The position numbers and the translations under genes were made by a program. Shown in pieces: positions 50,104-62,013 of a stretch of 64,000 nt of DNA. The notes under the pieces were generated by a model. It saw nothing but the letters and a program-made list of their open reading frames with translations, was not told the DNA's origin and did not search any database. Positions within the stretch are counted from its first letter, which is position 1. Each line of letters begins with the position of its first letter. The stretch covers positions 1-64,000 of the forward strand of contig CAJNYU010000913.1 in NCBI GenBank assembly GCA_905331475.1, in the 5' to 3' direction. The stretch is from Rotaria socialis. Its lineage: Eukaryota; Rotifera; Eurotatoria; Philodinida; Philodinidae.

Positions 50104-51384
50104 TCAAAGTTCAGATTTATCATATTCGTGAATTCGAACACTTTTTTGAAGGACATCAACTAATAATTGTAAAACATTTGATGATACACTTTTTAAACGA
50201 CTACGACTTATATATTCTTGATTATTTTCATCGTTACTTAATTGTGCCCATATATCATCTGCTGTTGGTAATGTTGTATCTTTTTTTACTAATTCATATG
50301 TTACTTGACGAAAAAATTCAAGAAATATATCTTTATACAACTGATCATTTGTACCAAGTAAAAGCAACAAATAATGACGTGCGTCATCATTAGTAATTGT
50401 TTGTTTAGATAAATGTCTTGTACCGTGTTCATATCTCCATAGAAATTTTCCTTTATTCAATGGAACATAAATCGGAGGATTTTTTTCACAATCATTTCCA
50501 TTAAAATCTTCTCGAGTATCGATCGGTGACATATCAATAGATAAAGCTATGGTTCTACCATGTGCTCGTACTTGATGAAATATATAAGCTGGAATAAATA
50601 GACAATCACCTTCACGTAGGGTAGCCCAATACCACGGTAGATTATGTAAACGTTTATATTTATATGCATTAACTAAATCTACATCAATACGAGAATAAAG
50701 ATCACCATTGGATTGTCGTACTAGATCAAGATCATTTGGATACTGATTTGAAACATCAAAAATAATAAAATCTTTTCGACCATCCAATACGCAATGTAAT
50801 GTATTTGTCGAATGTGCAAGTAAAAGTGATGCCGTATCACCAGCACTTATCCAAAGAACAGGTTCTAATAAGCGATTACGAAATGTTCCACAATTAATCA
50901 ATGATGGTAATGGTGTTTCAGATTTCATTTCATCAGGTATAATTGTGTTCATATATAAATCATCATGTCGATATTGCTCAAGAAATATTTTGAATGGCAG
51001 CAAGACTAGTGTATCAACAAGACGTTGTTTTCGTTTAGCAATAGTAATATTTAAGTGTCCATAACGTTTTGATAGATAACTATCTGTCCATAAAACATCT
51101 AATGCTGGCACCATACCACGAAAAGCAACTGAACGATTGCCTTGAATAAATAAATGATAAAAACGCGCCGGTTCTATTTTAAGTGAATCTTCTAGTATGG
51201 GCGATTCAGCACGTCGTTGCCAGCCTAATGGGCGAAGGTGACCGAGTGCCATCGACTCATGACGTTCGAGAATAGGTGGAAATGTAACATGTAAATTCAT
51301 ATCTTTTGGAAAACTACTACCATCATCATCAGTAGAAATCCATTGGATTTTCGATTGTATAAGAAGAAATGTTAACAGTAACAT
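50104..51384 (-). CDS. JmjC / cupin-8-like protein with a signal peptide, probably missing the iron-binding HxD
   Basis: One exon, 426 residues from the first in-frame ATG. The frame stays open about 24 codons further up but without an ATG. A possible acceptor (tagccag) there leaves room for an upstream exon. MLLLTFLLIQSKIQ looks like a signal peptide or anchor, so the protein is probably in the ER lumen or secreted. The cupin core shows LWISAGDTASLLLAHS, GRKDFIIFD, WYWATLREGDCLFIPAYIFH and VRAHGRTIALSIDM, as in JmjC hydroxylases of the JMJD5/cupin-8 group. In that alignment the HxD dyad reads L-A-H, while the distal His (IFHQV) is kept. Catalysis is therefore doubtful. Confidence 0.75.
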   Translation of the reverse strand: MLLLTFLLIQSKIQWISTDDDGSSFPKDMNLHVTFPPILERHESMALGHLRPLGWQRRAESPILEDSLKIEPARFYHLFIQGNRSVAFRGMVPALDVLWTDSYLSKRYGHLNITIAKRKQRLVDTLVLLPFKIFLEQYRHDDLYMNTIIPDEMKSETPLPSLINCGTFRNRLLEPVLWISAGDTASLLLAHSTNTLHCVLDGRKDFIIFDVSNQYPNDLDLVRQSNGDLYSRIDVDLVNAYKYKRLHNLPWYWATLREGDCLFIPAYIFHQVRAHGRTIALSIDMSPIDTREDFNGNDCEKNPPIYVPLNKGKFLWRYEHGTRHLSKQTITNDDARHYLLLLLGTNDQLYKDIFLEFFRQVTYELVKKDTTLPTADDIWAQLSNDENNQEYISRSRLKSVSSNVLQLLVDVLQKSVRIHEYDKSEL

Positions 51385-52335
51385 GATATAGTTGAAAAGG
51401 AAAGAAAAAAGAAAGAAAGAATGATATCTACTTGATTGCTTAAGTCGTGTTGCCACCAGCTGGCTATACCATGCATATAATTATTTTTATTTATTTATGA
51501 GAAATTCAGAATAATAATAAAAAGTCAATTATGACGTGGCAAAGTCTGAGTGAACCACTCGATTATTTATTCTGATTAACCTATTCGCAATTGAATAATA
51601 GAACTTTCCAATTTAGATCAGTCAGAACAAATGATTGAATTTGAAATTTGCACAGAAGCATTTATAACGTCTCAACATGCGATAGATTTATGCATAGAGT
51701 CTATAATGAGCAATTTGTCATGTTGCAACTCTTGAGATAATCACAAAAAGTCATTGAGCTCATTTACGAACAACCAGAATTTTATATAGAAATACGATTG
51801 TTATCATTTTTAAGTATGCATCTTAAGGTGAATAAAAAATTCAGCAAACCAATCATAACTAAACTGCTGAGACCTATAGTTAGCATCTTTTTAGGTGTTC
51901 GGTAATCTTAAGAAAGTCTCCTTATCGATTCAACATAAACTCAAACAGACCGGTATCAATTCAGATAGTTGGAAACAAAAAGTGATGAGTTGACCAGTAG
52001 ATATATTATCTGTGTACATTCAGTACAAGATTTAAACTGTTTTTTTTATCTTCTATAGTGAAAAAAGTCGGTTTAGAATCGAAAATTTATTCAATGGCCT
52101 ACGCGAGTAATTTTTCTCTGATTGCATCACATTCAAATGTTCGCATGCGCAGTTCATTTCTATTCGTTTACAGCTGGTGCCTTTTTTTTCTGATATTGTG
52201 TTTGAGAGCTGCTTTCACAAACACGATGCTATTATTGATAATTTATGCTCATAAATATTGAGATCAATTTAACAGTTTCTTTTTTTTTTATTTGTTTATC
52301 TTTAATACAAATAAGAAAAAAAAACATAAACAAGA
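51385..52335. other. Spacer between JmjC-like and UPF0390 genes
   Basis: AT-rich, 0.95 kb, both neighbours on the minus strand. No gene or repeat is seen. Confidence 0.5.
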
Positions 52336-52596
52336 TTAATTCGGTTTAACCATAGTTAATGATTTTCCTTCATTAGCTTTGACTTTGTTCGCACATTGTT
52401 GTTCAATATTTTTTGCGATATCGGTCGTTAAACGTTGTTGTACAGCTTCAAGACCAGTTTTACCAGTATTGCCAGCTGTTTTCTTTTTTTTATGCATTTT
52501 TGTTCTTGATACTTTGCCTTGGCTAAATTTATTTGCTGATTTCTTTTTGAAATTTGATGGTAATTGAGCTTTTGGTTTCGATTTTCCTTGCGGCAT
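52336..52596 (-). CDS. UPF0390 family protein (C19orf53-like)
   Basis: One exon, 86 residues, very basic: MPQGKSKPKAQLP, a KMHKKKKTAG run and a central helix (LEAVQQRLTTDIAKNIEQQC). The M-x-QG-K start, the lysine-rich first half and the V-Q-Q..L...I...IE core match UPF0390, whose human member is C19orf53 (LYDG10). Its function is poorly known; the basic charge suggests a nuclear or nucleolar, RNA-associated place. It starts 200 bases after the SMG8 stop on the same strand, with a splice acceptor 13 bases before the ATG. Confidence 0.8.
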   Translation of the reverse strand: MPQGKSKPKAQLPSNFKKKSANKFSQGKVSRTKMHKKKKTAGNTGKTGLEAVQQRLTTDIAKNIEQQCANKVKANEGKSLTMVKPN

Positions 52597-52609
52597 GTTT
52601 TTGAATAAT

Positions 52610-52640
52610 CTAAAACAAGTGAAAATAAAAAAAAATTAGA
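52610..52640 (-). promoter_or_regulatory. Polypyrimidine tract and splice acceptor before UPF0390
   Basis: On the minus strand a T-rich tract is followed by CTTGTTTTAG, ending 13 bases before the ATG. A cis intron with a donor in the short spacer after SMG8, or a spliced-leader trans-splice site, would both explain it. Confidence 0.45.
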
Positions 52641-52796
52641 ATACACTTTTCAATAGATTTAATATCAAGATTTATTTGTCCACGAAAAAAGATCACGTAA
52701 AACAAGGCACTGCGCTGAATCTTCTTCATTCTGTGGTCGATATAGAGATTGCTCTCCATCGTGATAAATAAATCTAAATGACGATAAATATAGATT

Positions 52797-55700
52797 TTAA
52801 ATATTACTTTTCAAGAAGACTACATACGGAAAACGTAACACCCATATAGAATCTTCTGTCAGATGTATCGGTTGAGTGTAACTTGGAAAAAATATTGGGC
52901 TGCTGGGACCACCTGGTACAACTTGCGGATGAAGTACACATTGAATGGGTGTTGCTGATGATGGTGTTACAACGAATGCACGCATTAGTTGTGCCCAAAC
53001 ACGTGCGCCACTAGATAATATTCGACAAGAACATGGAGTATATAATGGCATATCAGACCGAACTAATTTAGCACCGTCATCCTATTTTGAAAAACAAAAT
53101 GCTTGAGTTTAGAGAACATCTGAAAATGAGTATAAACAAACTTTGACGGCTCCATTTTGACCAACCCGAACGACATGATTAGGTGATGAACAGAGAAATC
53201 GATGGCCACGGGGGCATTCATATTCGCATCCAATATAAATACGAATAGTAACGTCCCAAATTGATGAACTTGCTGCACCTGAAAATTCATTGTGCAATTA
53301 TTGATGTGAGTTTTTGCTGTTCACAAATGTTAAAAGAAAAAACTGAATACTTAGAAATGAAATGCTATTTAATGGTAATCACTAGTTTTAAAGTGGGTTG
53401 CTCTGACAATAGATTGCGCTCGTGGGAATTTTTTAAAATTGTTTTATGAAACACGATCGAAAAGCAATGTTCAAGTGTATGTGATAGAAATTTACATTCA
53501 CTTCACATGGTTCATGATAGACTTTGTTTGTATAGCATCGATGGCCAATTATATAGATAGAGAACTCATTCTTTTCCTTCATATGGAGTAAGTTTTGTTT
53601 GAACAACTTTCAAGAGTAGCTAACCTCGTCGATTGTTTTTATAACTACGTGTAGCTGTTGTTCGTTGTTGATGATATTGTGCAGCACCACCACCACCACC
53701 ACCACCGGCATTCGCGGCTGATGCTTGATTATTATGTGGATTTATATCCCATGGTATCAAATGATTTAAACCAGTCAAAAATCCTGGTTGTTGAAGACCT
53801 AAGAAGAAATTTTAATATGCAGCGAGTCGAAATGAGTTTGATTAGTTATTCGAGAATATTTGGCTTTTTTTTCACTATAATCTTTAATTTGAATTCAACA
53901 GATAAACAAGGTGTATCGCCAACATTTTATTATCATTCTCAGCATTAAATAAAGTCCCGAGAAAATGACTCTTCAGTCGACAACTAGCATTGTTTTTTAT
54001 CGTTTCTTCCTTATTTTTGTTCATGAGTGCGATTTTCAAGACGTTTTGTGAAAACAATAGAAAACTTGAGTATAGTTTTTAGTTCCAGTCCCAATTATAA
54101 CGTTTTCAGTAAAAACATTTCATATACATGTAGAAATAGCTGAACCTATTCTTGGTTTTTTGTTCTTCAGATACATAATCTTACTCTACAGTAGAAGAAT
54201 TAAACGTTCAGAAAAATACTTTCTATCACTGCTAATTAAATTTCATTGGTTCGTGCCAAGCCAGTAGCTTTCAGTATACACCTGCCTATCAAAGGATAAA
54301 GTTTTAAATTACCTTTCGTCGGTACGTAATCTGATGCTCGGCCAATACAACATAAACTCCAAGAACTATGTCGAGGTAGTAATCCTGGTGGGCAATCTGA
54401 ATGTGTCATACCATCGAGATATTCAGTTGTACTTGGAATAGGTTGTTCATCATCAGTACATGTAACTGTTTTATGTTTGTCTGGTTTTTCACCAGTTATG
54501 TTATCTAATATTGGCTGTTCATTGTCTGGTACAGGTGAATAAAGTGCAACTGACGCCGATTGACCTTTTATATTCAATAAGGTTATATGCATATATATTA
54601 ATCAATTAAACATTATAGAAAGAAGGCAATATTTACTTAATTCAGATGCGCCACTTAGATCATCAGTAGTACTGGGAACTTTCAATTCATTTTTATGACT
54701 ATTACCTAAATGAAAAAAATAAAAAGTTGAGTCTTTAAAGAAGGCATTTTTTTTTGTTTTGCTTTGAATACAAGGTCGTGCTTCTGTTGATGCCACTGGT
54801 CCTCGAAAGATTGGAAATTCAAAATAAATTGGTTTAACTGATAACATTTTATTAACATCTTGATAGAAATCATAATTAGCTTCCTAAAATTGATCAAACA
54901 ATAGTATAGAAATTTTTCGTTTTCAAATGCTTTGAAATTACTTTTAAGTCAAATGGATCTTCACGTTCTTGTAAAATTTGACCACAATTACTGGCTGCTA
55001 TTAATTGAATCTTTGAAGAATAAAAATTCAAAAAAACGAATATACATTTTTAAACGCTTACTTTACTATTGTGTGCTCTCAAAGGTAGATGTGCAAAATT
55101 TGTTGAATCATTTGTATTTTCCTCGCCAGGTATGCGATGTAACTAAATAGATGCCATAGTTATATAATTCTCTAATGTTAAATAGTTCTCTTGTTTTGAG
55201 AAATTCAAGCAACATAATAAAAGTAATCGACTTTCGTATTTTACTCAATAGAAATAAAATATTTTCTGTTGATAGTTTTTCTTCCTGAGAGCTTAGAATT
55301 CAACCCAAATTTGCATATTGAACTATTTTATAAGTATTCAAAAATTATTCATACTTCGTTTTTACACGGATTTCTTGTAAGACTAATCGCTTCACATAAT
55401 TGCCTTCCATCATGCCATAAACGTGTACATTGTTCAATAAGTTGTTGTACATATCGTTTGTAACTTGAACCGCGTGCATAAGTTGCAAAAAATTCAATTG
55501 TTGCTTGCAACTAAAAACAAGAAAAGATTTTTCCAAAACTTAGCTAATCAAATTCATTTTTGTTGTTGGATACGAACTCGTTGCTCATGAAAATGTCTTG
55601 TATACCTCGATGGTAGACCTTCTTCATAATATTTAATAGCCATGGGTAGATATTTTTTACATCGTGTTTCATTTAGTTTTCCATCTGGATCAATATTAGC

Positions 55701-56984
55701 TCGAAGCATACCGAATGATTGACGCATAACTTTATTTGTTGCTGGCATTGTTTCGAATAATTCACGTATAGTCGTAAATAGATTTAGCCACACTGAATAT
55801 GTACATGACTCAAACAATGATGATTCACTACGTGCACCACCTGATATACCATCGTTGGACCAGCCATCTGTCAGTGCCTCTTCAATATGACGAAATAGAA
55901 AACGTTTAAAAGCTGCTGTATCATCTTGTTGCTGAACATTTGCACGATTGAATAGATTTGTATTACTTGCTAATAGATAAAAATAAAGAAAAAGAATTAT
56001 AAGAAAAATCGTTAAGAGTATATTATTTACAAGAATCTTTTGTTTGTTTTACAAAACCTTGTAAAATGCCTAGTAACTTTTGTGTTTGTCCTAACGATGA
56101 GGATTCTTTATAACAGCGATGAATAAACACAAATGGTTGTTTATGCGCAATCGTAAACAATGCAGAGTTACTACAGAATGATAAACAAAACAAAAAATAG
56201 TCTTTCGAAAAAGCTATTATTTCAATAGAATTTTACATTTGATTTGAAATAACATAAGAACATCGCAATGCATTGAAAATAATATTTTCTAAGCTAAGTG
56301 CCATATTGATTAGTTTCTGATCATCATCTCGATCTCCCCCGCTCGGTAAATCATTTCCTTTATGATGATGATTTTCAAAAATAAATAATGCACGTGGTAC
56401 GCATAAACGCCCATCGCTCATCATAACATCAGTTTCTTTTAATCCACTATGCGAACGAATGGCTTCTAATATAGCTGATTTTGTTTTGTGACGTAAAAGT
56501 TCAATAATACGAAAAAAACGTAAATAATTTAAATCAAATGTATGTGATGAATGAGAAATCTAAATAAGAATAAAATTGGCTTAGAACTCATCCTATATAT
56601 GCATTTCTAAAAATAACTTACAACAATAATATGAGATAGAAGAAAACAAATAAGACTTTTCTTTATAAAATTTGCTTGTTTATGTTCCCATAATTGTGCA
56701 AAATTTTTTATCGACGTATCATCATTAATATTATCGATTAAATGTAATAATTGATATGTATCATGAAATGAACGAAGATGAATATATATTGTGTTATTCA
56801 AATGATCATAATAATATTCAAAATCATCTTCATTATTGAGAACGCAATGTTCTTTAAACGCAGGTATTTGAATAAGTTGATTGAATTTCCAAGATTTATT
56901 ACATTGTTGTTCAAATAAAGTGCTTTTACCAATTAATGATACAATACATAATCGATTTTCTTTTCTACCAGAATCATCTACCAT
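52797..56984 (-). CDS. SMG8: SMG8, nonsense-mediated mRNA decay factor
   Basis: Thirteen exons close exactly to 850 residues: 56622-56984, 56237-56559, 56031-56170, 55578-55969, 55355-55510, 55062-55142, 54942-55010, 54772-54883, 54637-54705, 54313-54564, 53625-53798, 53142-53278 and 52797-53081. SMG8 binds SMG9 and holds the SMG1 kinase, which phosphorylates UPF1. The N-terminal G-like domain reads LCIVSLIGKSTLF and KNFAQLWEHKQANF. SMG8 hallmarks later are RLCVPRALFIFE, ARGSSYKRYVQQL, DGRQLCEAISLT, NCGQILQEREDPFD, TEYLDGMTHSDCPPGLLP, SSWSL, LIPWDI, EYECPRGHRFLCSSP, DMPLYTPC and QLMRAFVVTP, then WVLRFPY near the end. A poly-Gly run (GGGGGGG) in exon 11 comes from a CCA/CAC repeat. The donor of exon 4 (GTTCGT) is weak but is the only one that keeps the frame. 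Shorter than human SMG8 (about 990 residues). Confidence 0.95.
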
Positions 56985-57584
56985 ATCAGTTCTCTTTTTA
57001 TTTATTTGTTGTTGTTTTTTTCTATCAAATATCTAGAGAGTAATATATTTTTCAGGTTCCAAATCAGCTATTGCTAAATTTCATCAAAAATAAATAAATA
57101 GATAACATTTCAATTTTTGCATTGGTAAAATTATTCATTTTTTCAAAGATGCAAAAGGACAGAAGAGTCTAAGCAAAACATTAGATGGAAATAAGCCAAA
57201 GCAAAAAGCAAAAACAAACTGCAGTATGAAAAGAAGAAAAAGAAAGAATTTCAAGATTTAACGAATGGGAAAATATTATAAGAAAACTAGTATTCTGTTT
57301 TTTTCTTATATACCAGCTAGCAGAGTAAGCACACATTTAAAGAACAACAATGGATAAAATATCTATACAATGTCTTAAAAGTAATAAATAGAAAGAGGAT
57401 GGCACAAGAACAAAAAACAAAATTATTTTTTGCATATAATTAACGTTCGATGTCAACTAGAAATTTTAAAAAAGGCACACAACAAAGTATATATATATTC
57501 AAAGTACAGACAATTTATTCGTTATTTGTTTACTACTACTGTTCCACATGATGATGATGATGATGATTATAATATTATTTTTCC

Positions 57585-60500
57585 TTAGAGGATTTCAACA
57601 TAAGTAGCTGGATAAAGACCAGTACGATTTCCAACGCGTCCTCTACACCATCCTTGATCATCCTCGTCTTCCAATTTAGTAAATACATCACCTAGAAATG
57701 TAAAAATAAATAGATTGATAAATCGTTTTCAAAGCAAAACAAAAACGAAAATTTACCTTGTTTAAATGTTAATTCATCTTGTTCTTGTGCTTCATAATCG
57801 TAAAGAGCTCGTACAGGTACACCGGCACTATTATCAAGTGATGAACCACCTGCTGATGCTGGCGATTGAAAAGAACGATGATGTGATGATGACGATGAAT
57901 CAACATTATCGTCATCATCTACAAATGGATTAGCCGCTGCTGGATAAGGTGGTGAATGAACATCATGTGTTGAATATGGTGGTAACGATGGATAACCACT
58001 ATTATTTGAGCTAGAGAAAAAAGAGAGAGAAAGAAAACGTAAAATATTAATTGATCAATTGAATATTAAAAATATGCATGCACATCATGACAGTAAATAT
58101 TTGAGTTAGATAACTTGTCATGCAAAGAGTAAAGCTGAAATTTTTTGATGAATGCTCATAATAGCTTAAAACATAAAGCAAGGAGAAATGCAAAGAAAAC
58201 AACAAACAAACGTGAAGCTTAGATTTGCAACTCTCTACCCATTATTCGTCGATTTTTCTTTTAGTGGTGCATCATTATCTTCGTCATCTTCATCGAAAGG
58301 GTTCGCATTGCTTGCAGTACTCGTATCCAACGTCGGATAAACAGTTGAACGTGCGTTTTGAACTGGTGATTGATTTACAGGACTACAGACAAAAGGAGAT
58401 GATCAATTGAATATAATCATAAATGTAAAAGCAAAAAAGAAGACATTTACGACGGCAACTACGATTCATTCTAAATTCATAATACATCGATAGAAGCTAG
58501 TGCTTTGTATAGACATCAACATTGATATACAACATAAAATTGTTAATTGAATGGTGAGTAATTTCTATATTGCTTCAAATTTAGTAAAAACAGAATGAGA
58601 TTCTTTATACGTCTATATCAAAATAAATGAAATATCGAATTGTATCGACTATATATTTCTTTTTACAACTATTTATTTGACTTCTATTCATGTCAAAAGT
58701 ATCGAGTTTATGAGTCAATATATTCTGAAATTTTTAGAGTATATTGAATAATAGCCTTTTATTTTGCTACGTGTCGATTTGCCAGTAATAGGATCGAAAA
58801 CAAATATTGAATTATTTGACTTATTTTACACAGAGATTATACTTAACCTAGACAAAAGAAAATAATACTAATATCTTACAAAGTTGATAAACGATTATCA
58901 GTAGATGAAGGATAACTTGGTGGTCCATTACTATTCGAACGAATAGCAGTGACAACAACTGGATTTTCTCGTTCCATTTCACCTTTACCACGGCGACCAA
59001 GTGTACGATGTGATTCTGAATATTCCTAGAAGAAAATAATGAAAATTTTAATATCATATGACGACAAAAAAAAACAATTTTTGTTTTCAATTCGTCAATT
59101 ATACGTTAGCAAATAGAGAGAAAGAGCCAAGCAAGAGATAGAAACAAAAATAATACAATATATATATATGACCAATATAGAAGAAATATATATATATATA
59201 TATTTATCGTCAGTATATAGACATCAAAGAAACCAGTATATAAGTTGTTGTCTTTTTTTCTAATAGTGGGAGGCTAACTATATGTCTATTTAAAATTTAT
59301 AGGTATGTGATGATCTACTTCACGCTTGACAAGGCCTCGGCGCATGCGTGTAACAACAGCAGCAGTTCGTCGCATCGATCGACGAAGAGTTGCATATGAA
59401 TCGCCAACTACAACAGCAGCATTCGTTTCACTAACGATCTCCACTAGTGGTCGTCGATAGTATGTTTCATAACCCAACGATAAATCACCAGAATAAGAAA
59501 AGTAATTATGTTGTAATTGTTGTTGTTGTTGTTGTTGATGATGATGATGATGATGGTAATGATCTAACTTTGTTGACTCCTAAGAGGTGGCAAGGCTGAT
59601 AATCGAAATAATAGAAGCGAGAATAAAACAAAAGCTTTTGGCAAATTTGAGAGAAATGATGAAGAAGCATACACAAATTTATAAGATCAGTAAGTGACAG
59701 AGAAAGATAGCTAATGAAATACCTCAAATACTGGCCAATTCATTTTCATTGTCGCACCATATGTATCCGACCACCATGTTAAATCTTTATCTGGGTCACA
59801 ATTTTCGATTGTATGAGAAAATTGCTGAAATATTGGTGATCTATGAGAGAGAGAGAGTAAGAAAAACAAAATTTCAAGTCTAACATCAATAAAATTCAAA
59901 CACATTAATTTTGAGTATTTCCGTTTTCTTTCTCATTCAAAACATTATTAGTTAAAATTAGCGATAATTTTTATGTATTTTAGATAAATACCGGATGTTG
60001 ACATGACAAAAGCAAAATCTTTTTTTATCCTAGTTTCACTAGATAACCTAATCGATGTTTTTCTTTTCTGTTGACATTCATAACACAAATATGGACTCTT
60101 ATTCAGCTTTCATCTTTTCTTAAATGAAACTCAACATACACAAATATTCATATGACTTTCGAACTATGCTGCATCATACTCACACTTATGGTGATAATCA
60201 ATCGTTTTTATGTGTACACATTAAATAGATCATAAGTGTCTGTAGCATAAATTAAAAAATTAGAATGCCTTCATCTCCACTACAACTAAAGAGCTATTTA
60301 ACAAATTTTGTTTTATTTCGAAAAATAGATTTGAAGAATTATAATTTAATTTACTAACATTACTTTTAAATGATCTCATAGATACAACCATATTGTTATT
60401 TAACATAAGGAACTTTAAGAATAATATTATATTAAAGCGCATAGAGCAATAGCAGAAAATTAATCATTTTAAAGGTTATCGATTACAATATATATCTAAA

Positions 60501-62013
60501 TATCGGTTTCTTTTTGAAAAATCGATATCTAACAAAATTAAATTGTACATGTGAGTCATTGAATATGAAGTCATATAATCAAGCAAACTAATCGTAAAAG
60601 TCTGCACGATATATGTCTATCAATTTATTTAATGAACTTAACAAAGTTCACTTTACATTTTTTTTTGCTTATTTTCATACGATTATCTTTTGTAAATATC
60701 TCTAGTGGATTCAAAAATACTACTTCAACAGAGTATTTATTCATGCCACGAGTATTAGAAAAACAAGCGTCTGAATGGTGCACTACATTAAATTGAAGGG
60801 GAGCTATTTAAAATTTTATTTATGACTAATTGCATCTATGTACGAACGAAAGTATTTGAGGTGTCCTTAAAAATATTAGAATTTTTCTTTGCTTACCTTA
60901 ATCGACTAGTAATATCTAGACATTTTTCAGTATGACTTAGAAATTCTTGAAATTTAACAAGACGATCTTTTTCAAATGCTTGACACCGGATAAAAACCTT
61001 TTTTTTGTTTTAAAAGAAAGAAAATCAATCACAAAAAAAAGACAAAAATATATCATTCATATTTACATCGTTCATATCATCCATATATTTTGGATTAGCT
61101 CGATTGAGATCTTGAAGTGCTTCAGAATATTTTATTTTAGCAGAATCTTTATCTTTACGACATCGTTCAACTCTCTCAACGGCTTTTGAACGCTGAAAAT
61201 GAAAGAACAATAAATTTTCTGTTCTCATATTAATATCGGCGTAGTCGTTTAGCTACTTGTTCTTGTGGAATCGAACCATCCAATTTAGCATTATTCTCTT
61301 GCGTTTCAGCTGTTTTAAGACCTTTGGTTGCTACATGATATTCACGTTTATATTTATCAACTTTAGTATACAATTTAGCCCACGGTTTTTGTGCCTATTG
61401 AAAGCAAGATTAAATCATAGGATTAATTTGTTTGCCTAATAAACACACAAATAGATACGAACTCTTTTAAAATCTTCGTCGAATTCTTTTGTTGATTTGA
61501 CATGCATCATTGATTTAATATATTTTCCTTTTTGCCATGTTTTTATCGATGGTATAACATCATTTTGTAAATCATCATGAACTGCTTGATGCACTTCAGC
61601 TGTTGCATCAGCTTCAGACATAACTGCTTTCCAAGCTGATGTCATTGAACCGAATTCCGATGCTGATAAAATGAAAATATTCAATAGAAAATAGATATTC
61701 AAAAGAAAAGTTCATTTACATTTTGCTACATAATCAGACCATTTTTTTGACCAACTTTTAAGCATTTTTGAAAATGTTTTTTCAAGTTCAGCTCGTTCAC
61801 CTATCATACTAATGAGATCAGTTGTTAATTTATTGCCGTCATCACAGCGTTTTACTGCTCGACTGTATTTACCAATCTATGAAAGATTGAATTGTATAAA
61901 AAATTTCTTTCTTTCTCTTTCTATGGTGTTGTACATACCTCCCAAAATGAATCGGTTAGTGGTACATATAGATCATGTTCCGCATTTGATTTATCACCGC
62001 TTAGTGCATCCAT
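57585..62013 (-). CDS. PACSIN: PACSIN / syndapin, F-BAR and SH3 endocytic adaptor
   Basis: Eleven exons close to 521 residues: 61939-62013, 61721-61876, 61463-61662, 61256-61394, 61067-61192, 60897-60997, 59723-59840, 58880-59025, 58239-58382, 57757-58010 and 57585-57691. Residues 15-300 form the F-BAR domain ([82 protein letters not shown]), which bends membranes. Two NPF motifs follow (ANPFDED, ANPFVDD), which bind EHD proteins. The C terminus is an SH3 domain ([38 protein letters not shown]), which in this family binds dynamin and N-WASP. The 1.06-kb intron before the last F-BAR exon shows no insert I recognise. An alternative last exon at 59286-59579 is listed separately. Confidence 0.95.
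59286..59579 (-). other. PACSIN: Candidate alternative last exon of PACSIN
   Basis: Between the last F-BAR exon and the next coding exon lies a 97-codon open stretch. It begins right after an acceptor (cacctcttag) and is in the phase left by exon 7. It reads ESTKLDHY, six His, a Gln run, [37 protein letters not shown] and ends INFK-stop. Used as a terminal exon it would give a 402-residue form with the F-BAR domain, a basic tail and no NPF or SH3. No polyadenylation signal was confirmed. Confidence 0.5.

Noticed and set aside
51385-51456. Extended N terminus of the JmjC-like protein from a GTG
   Set aside because: Eukaryotic starts are normally ATG; the ATG at 51384 gives a signal peptide.
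59506-59727. 73-codon frame rich in Ser and Thr overlapping the PACSIN intron
   Set aside because: It is a shifted reading of the His/Gln repeat of the candidate alternative exon.
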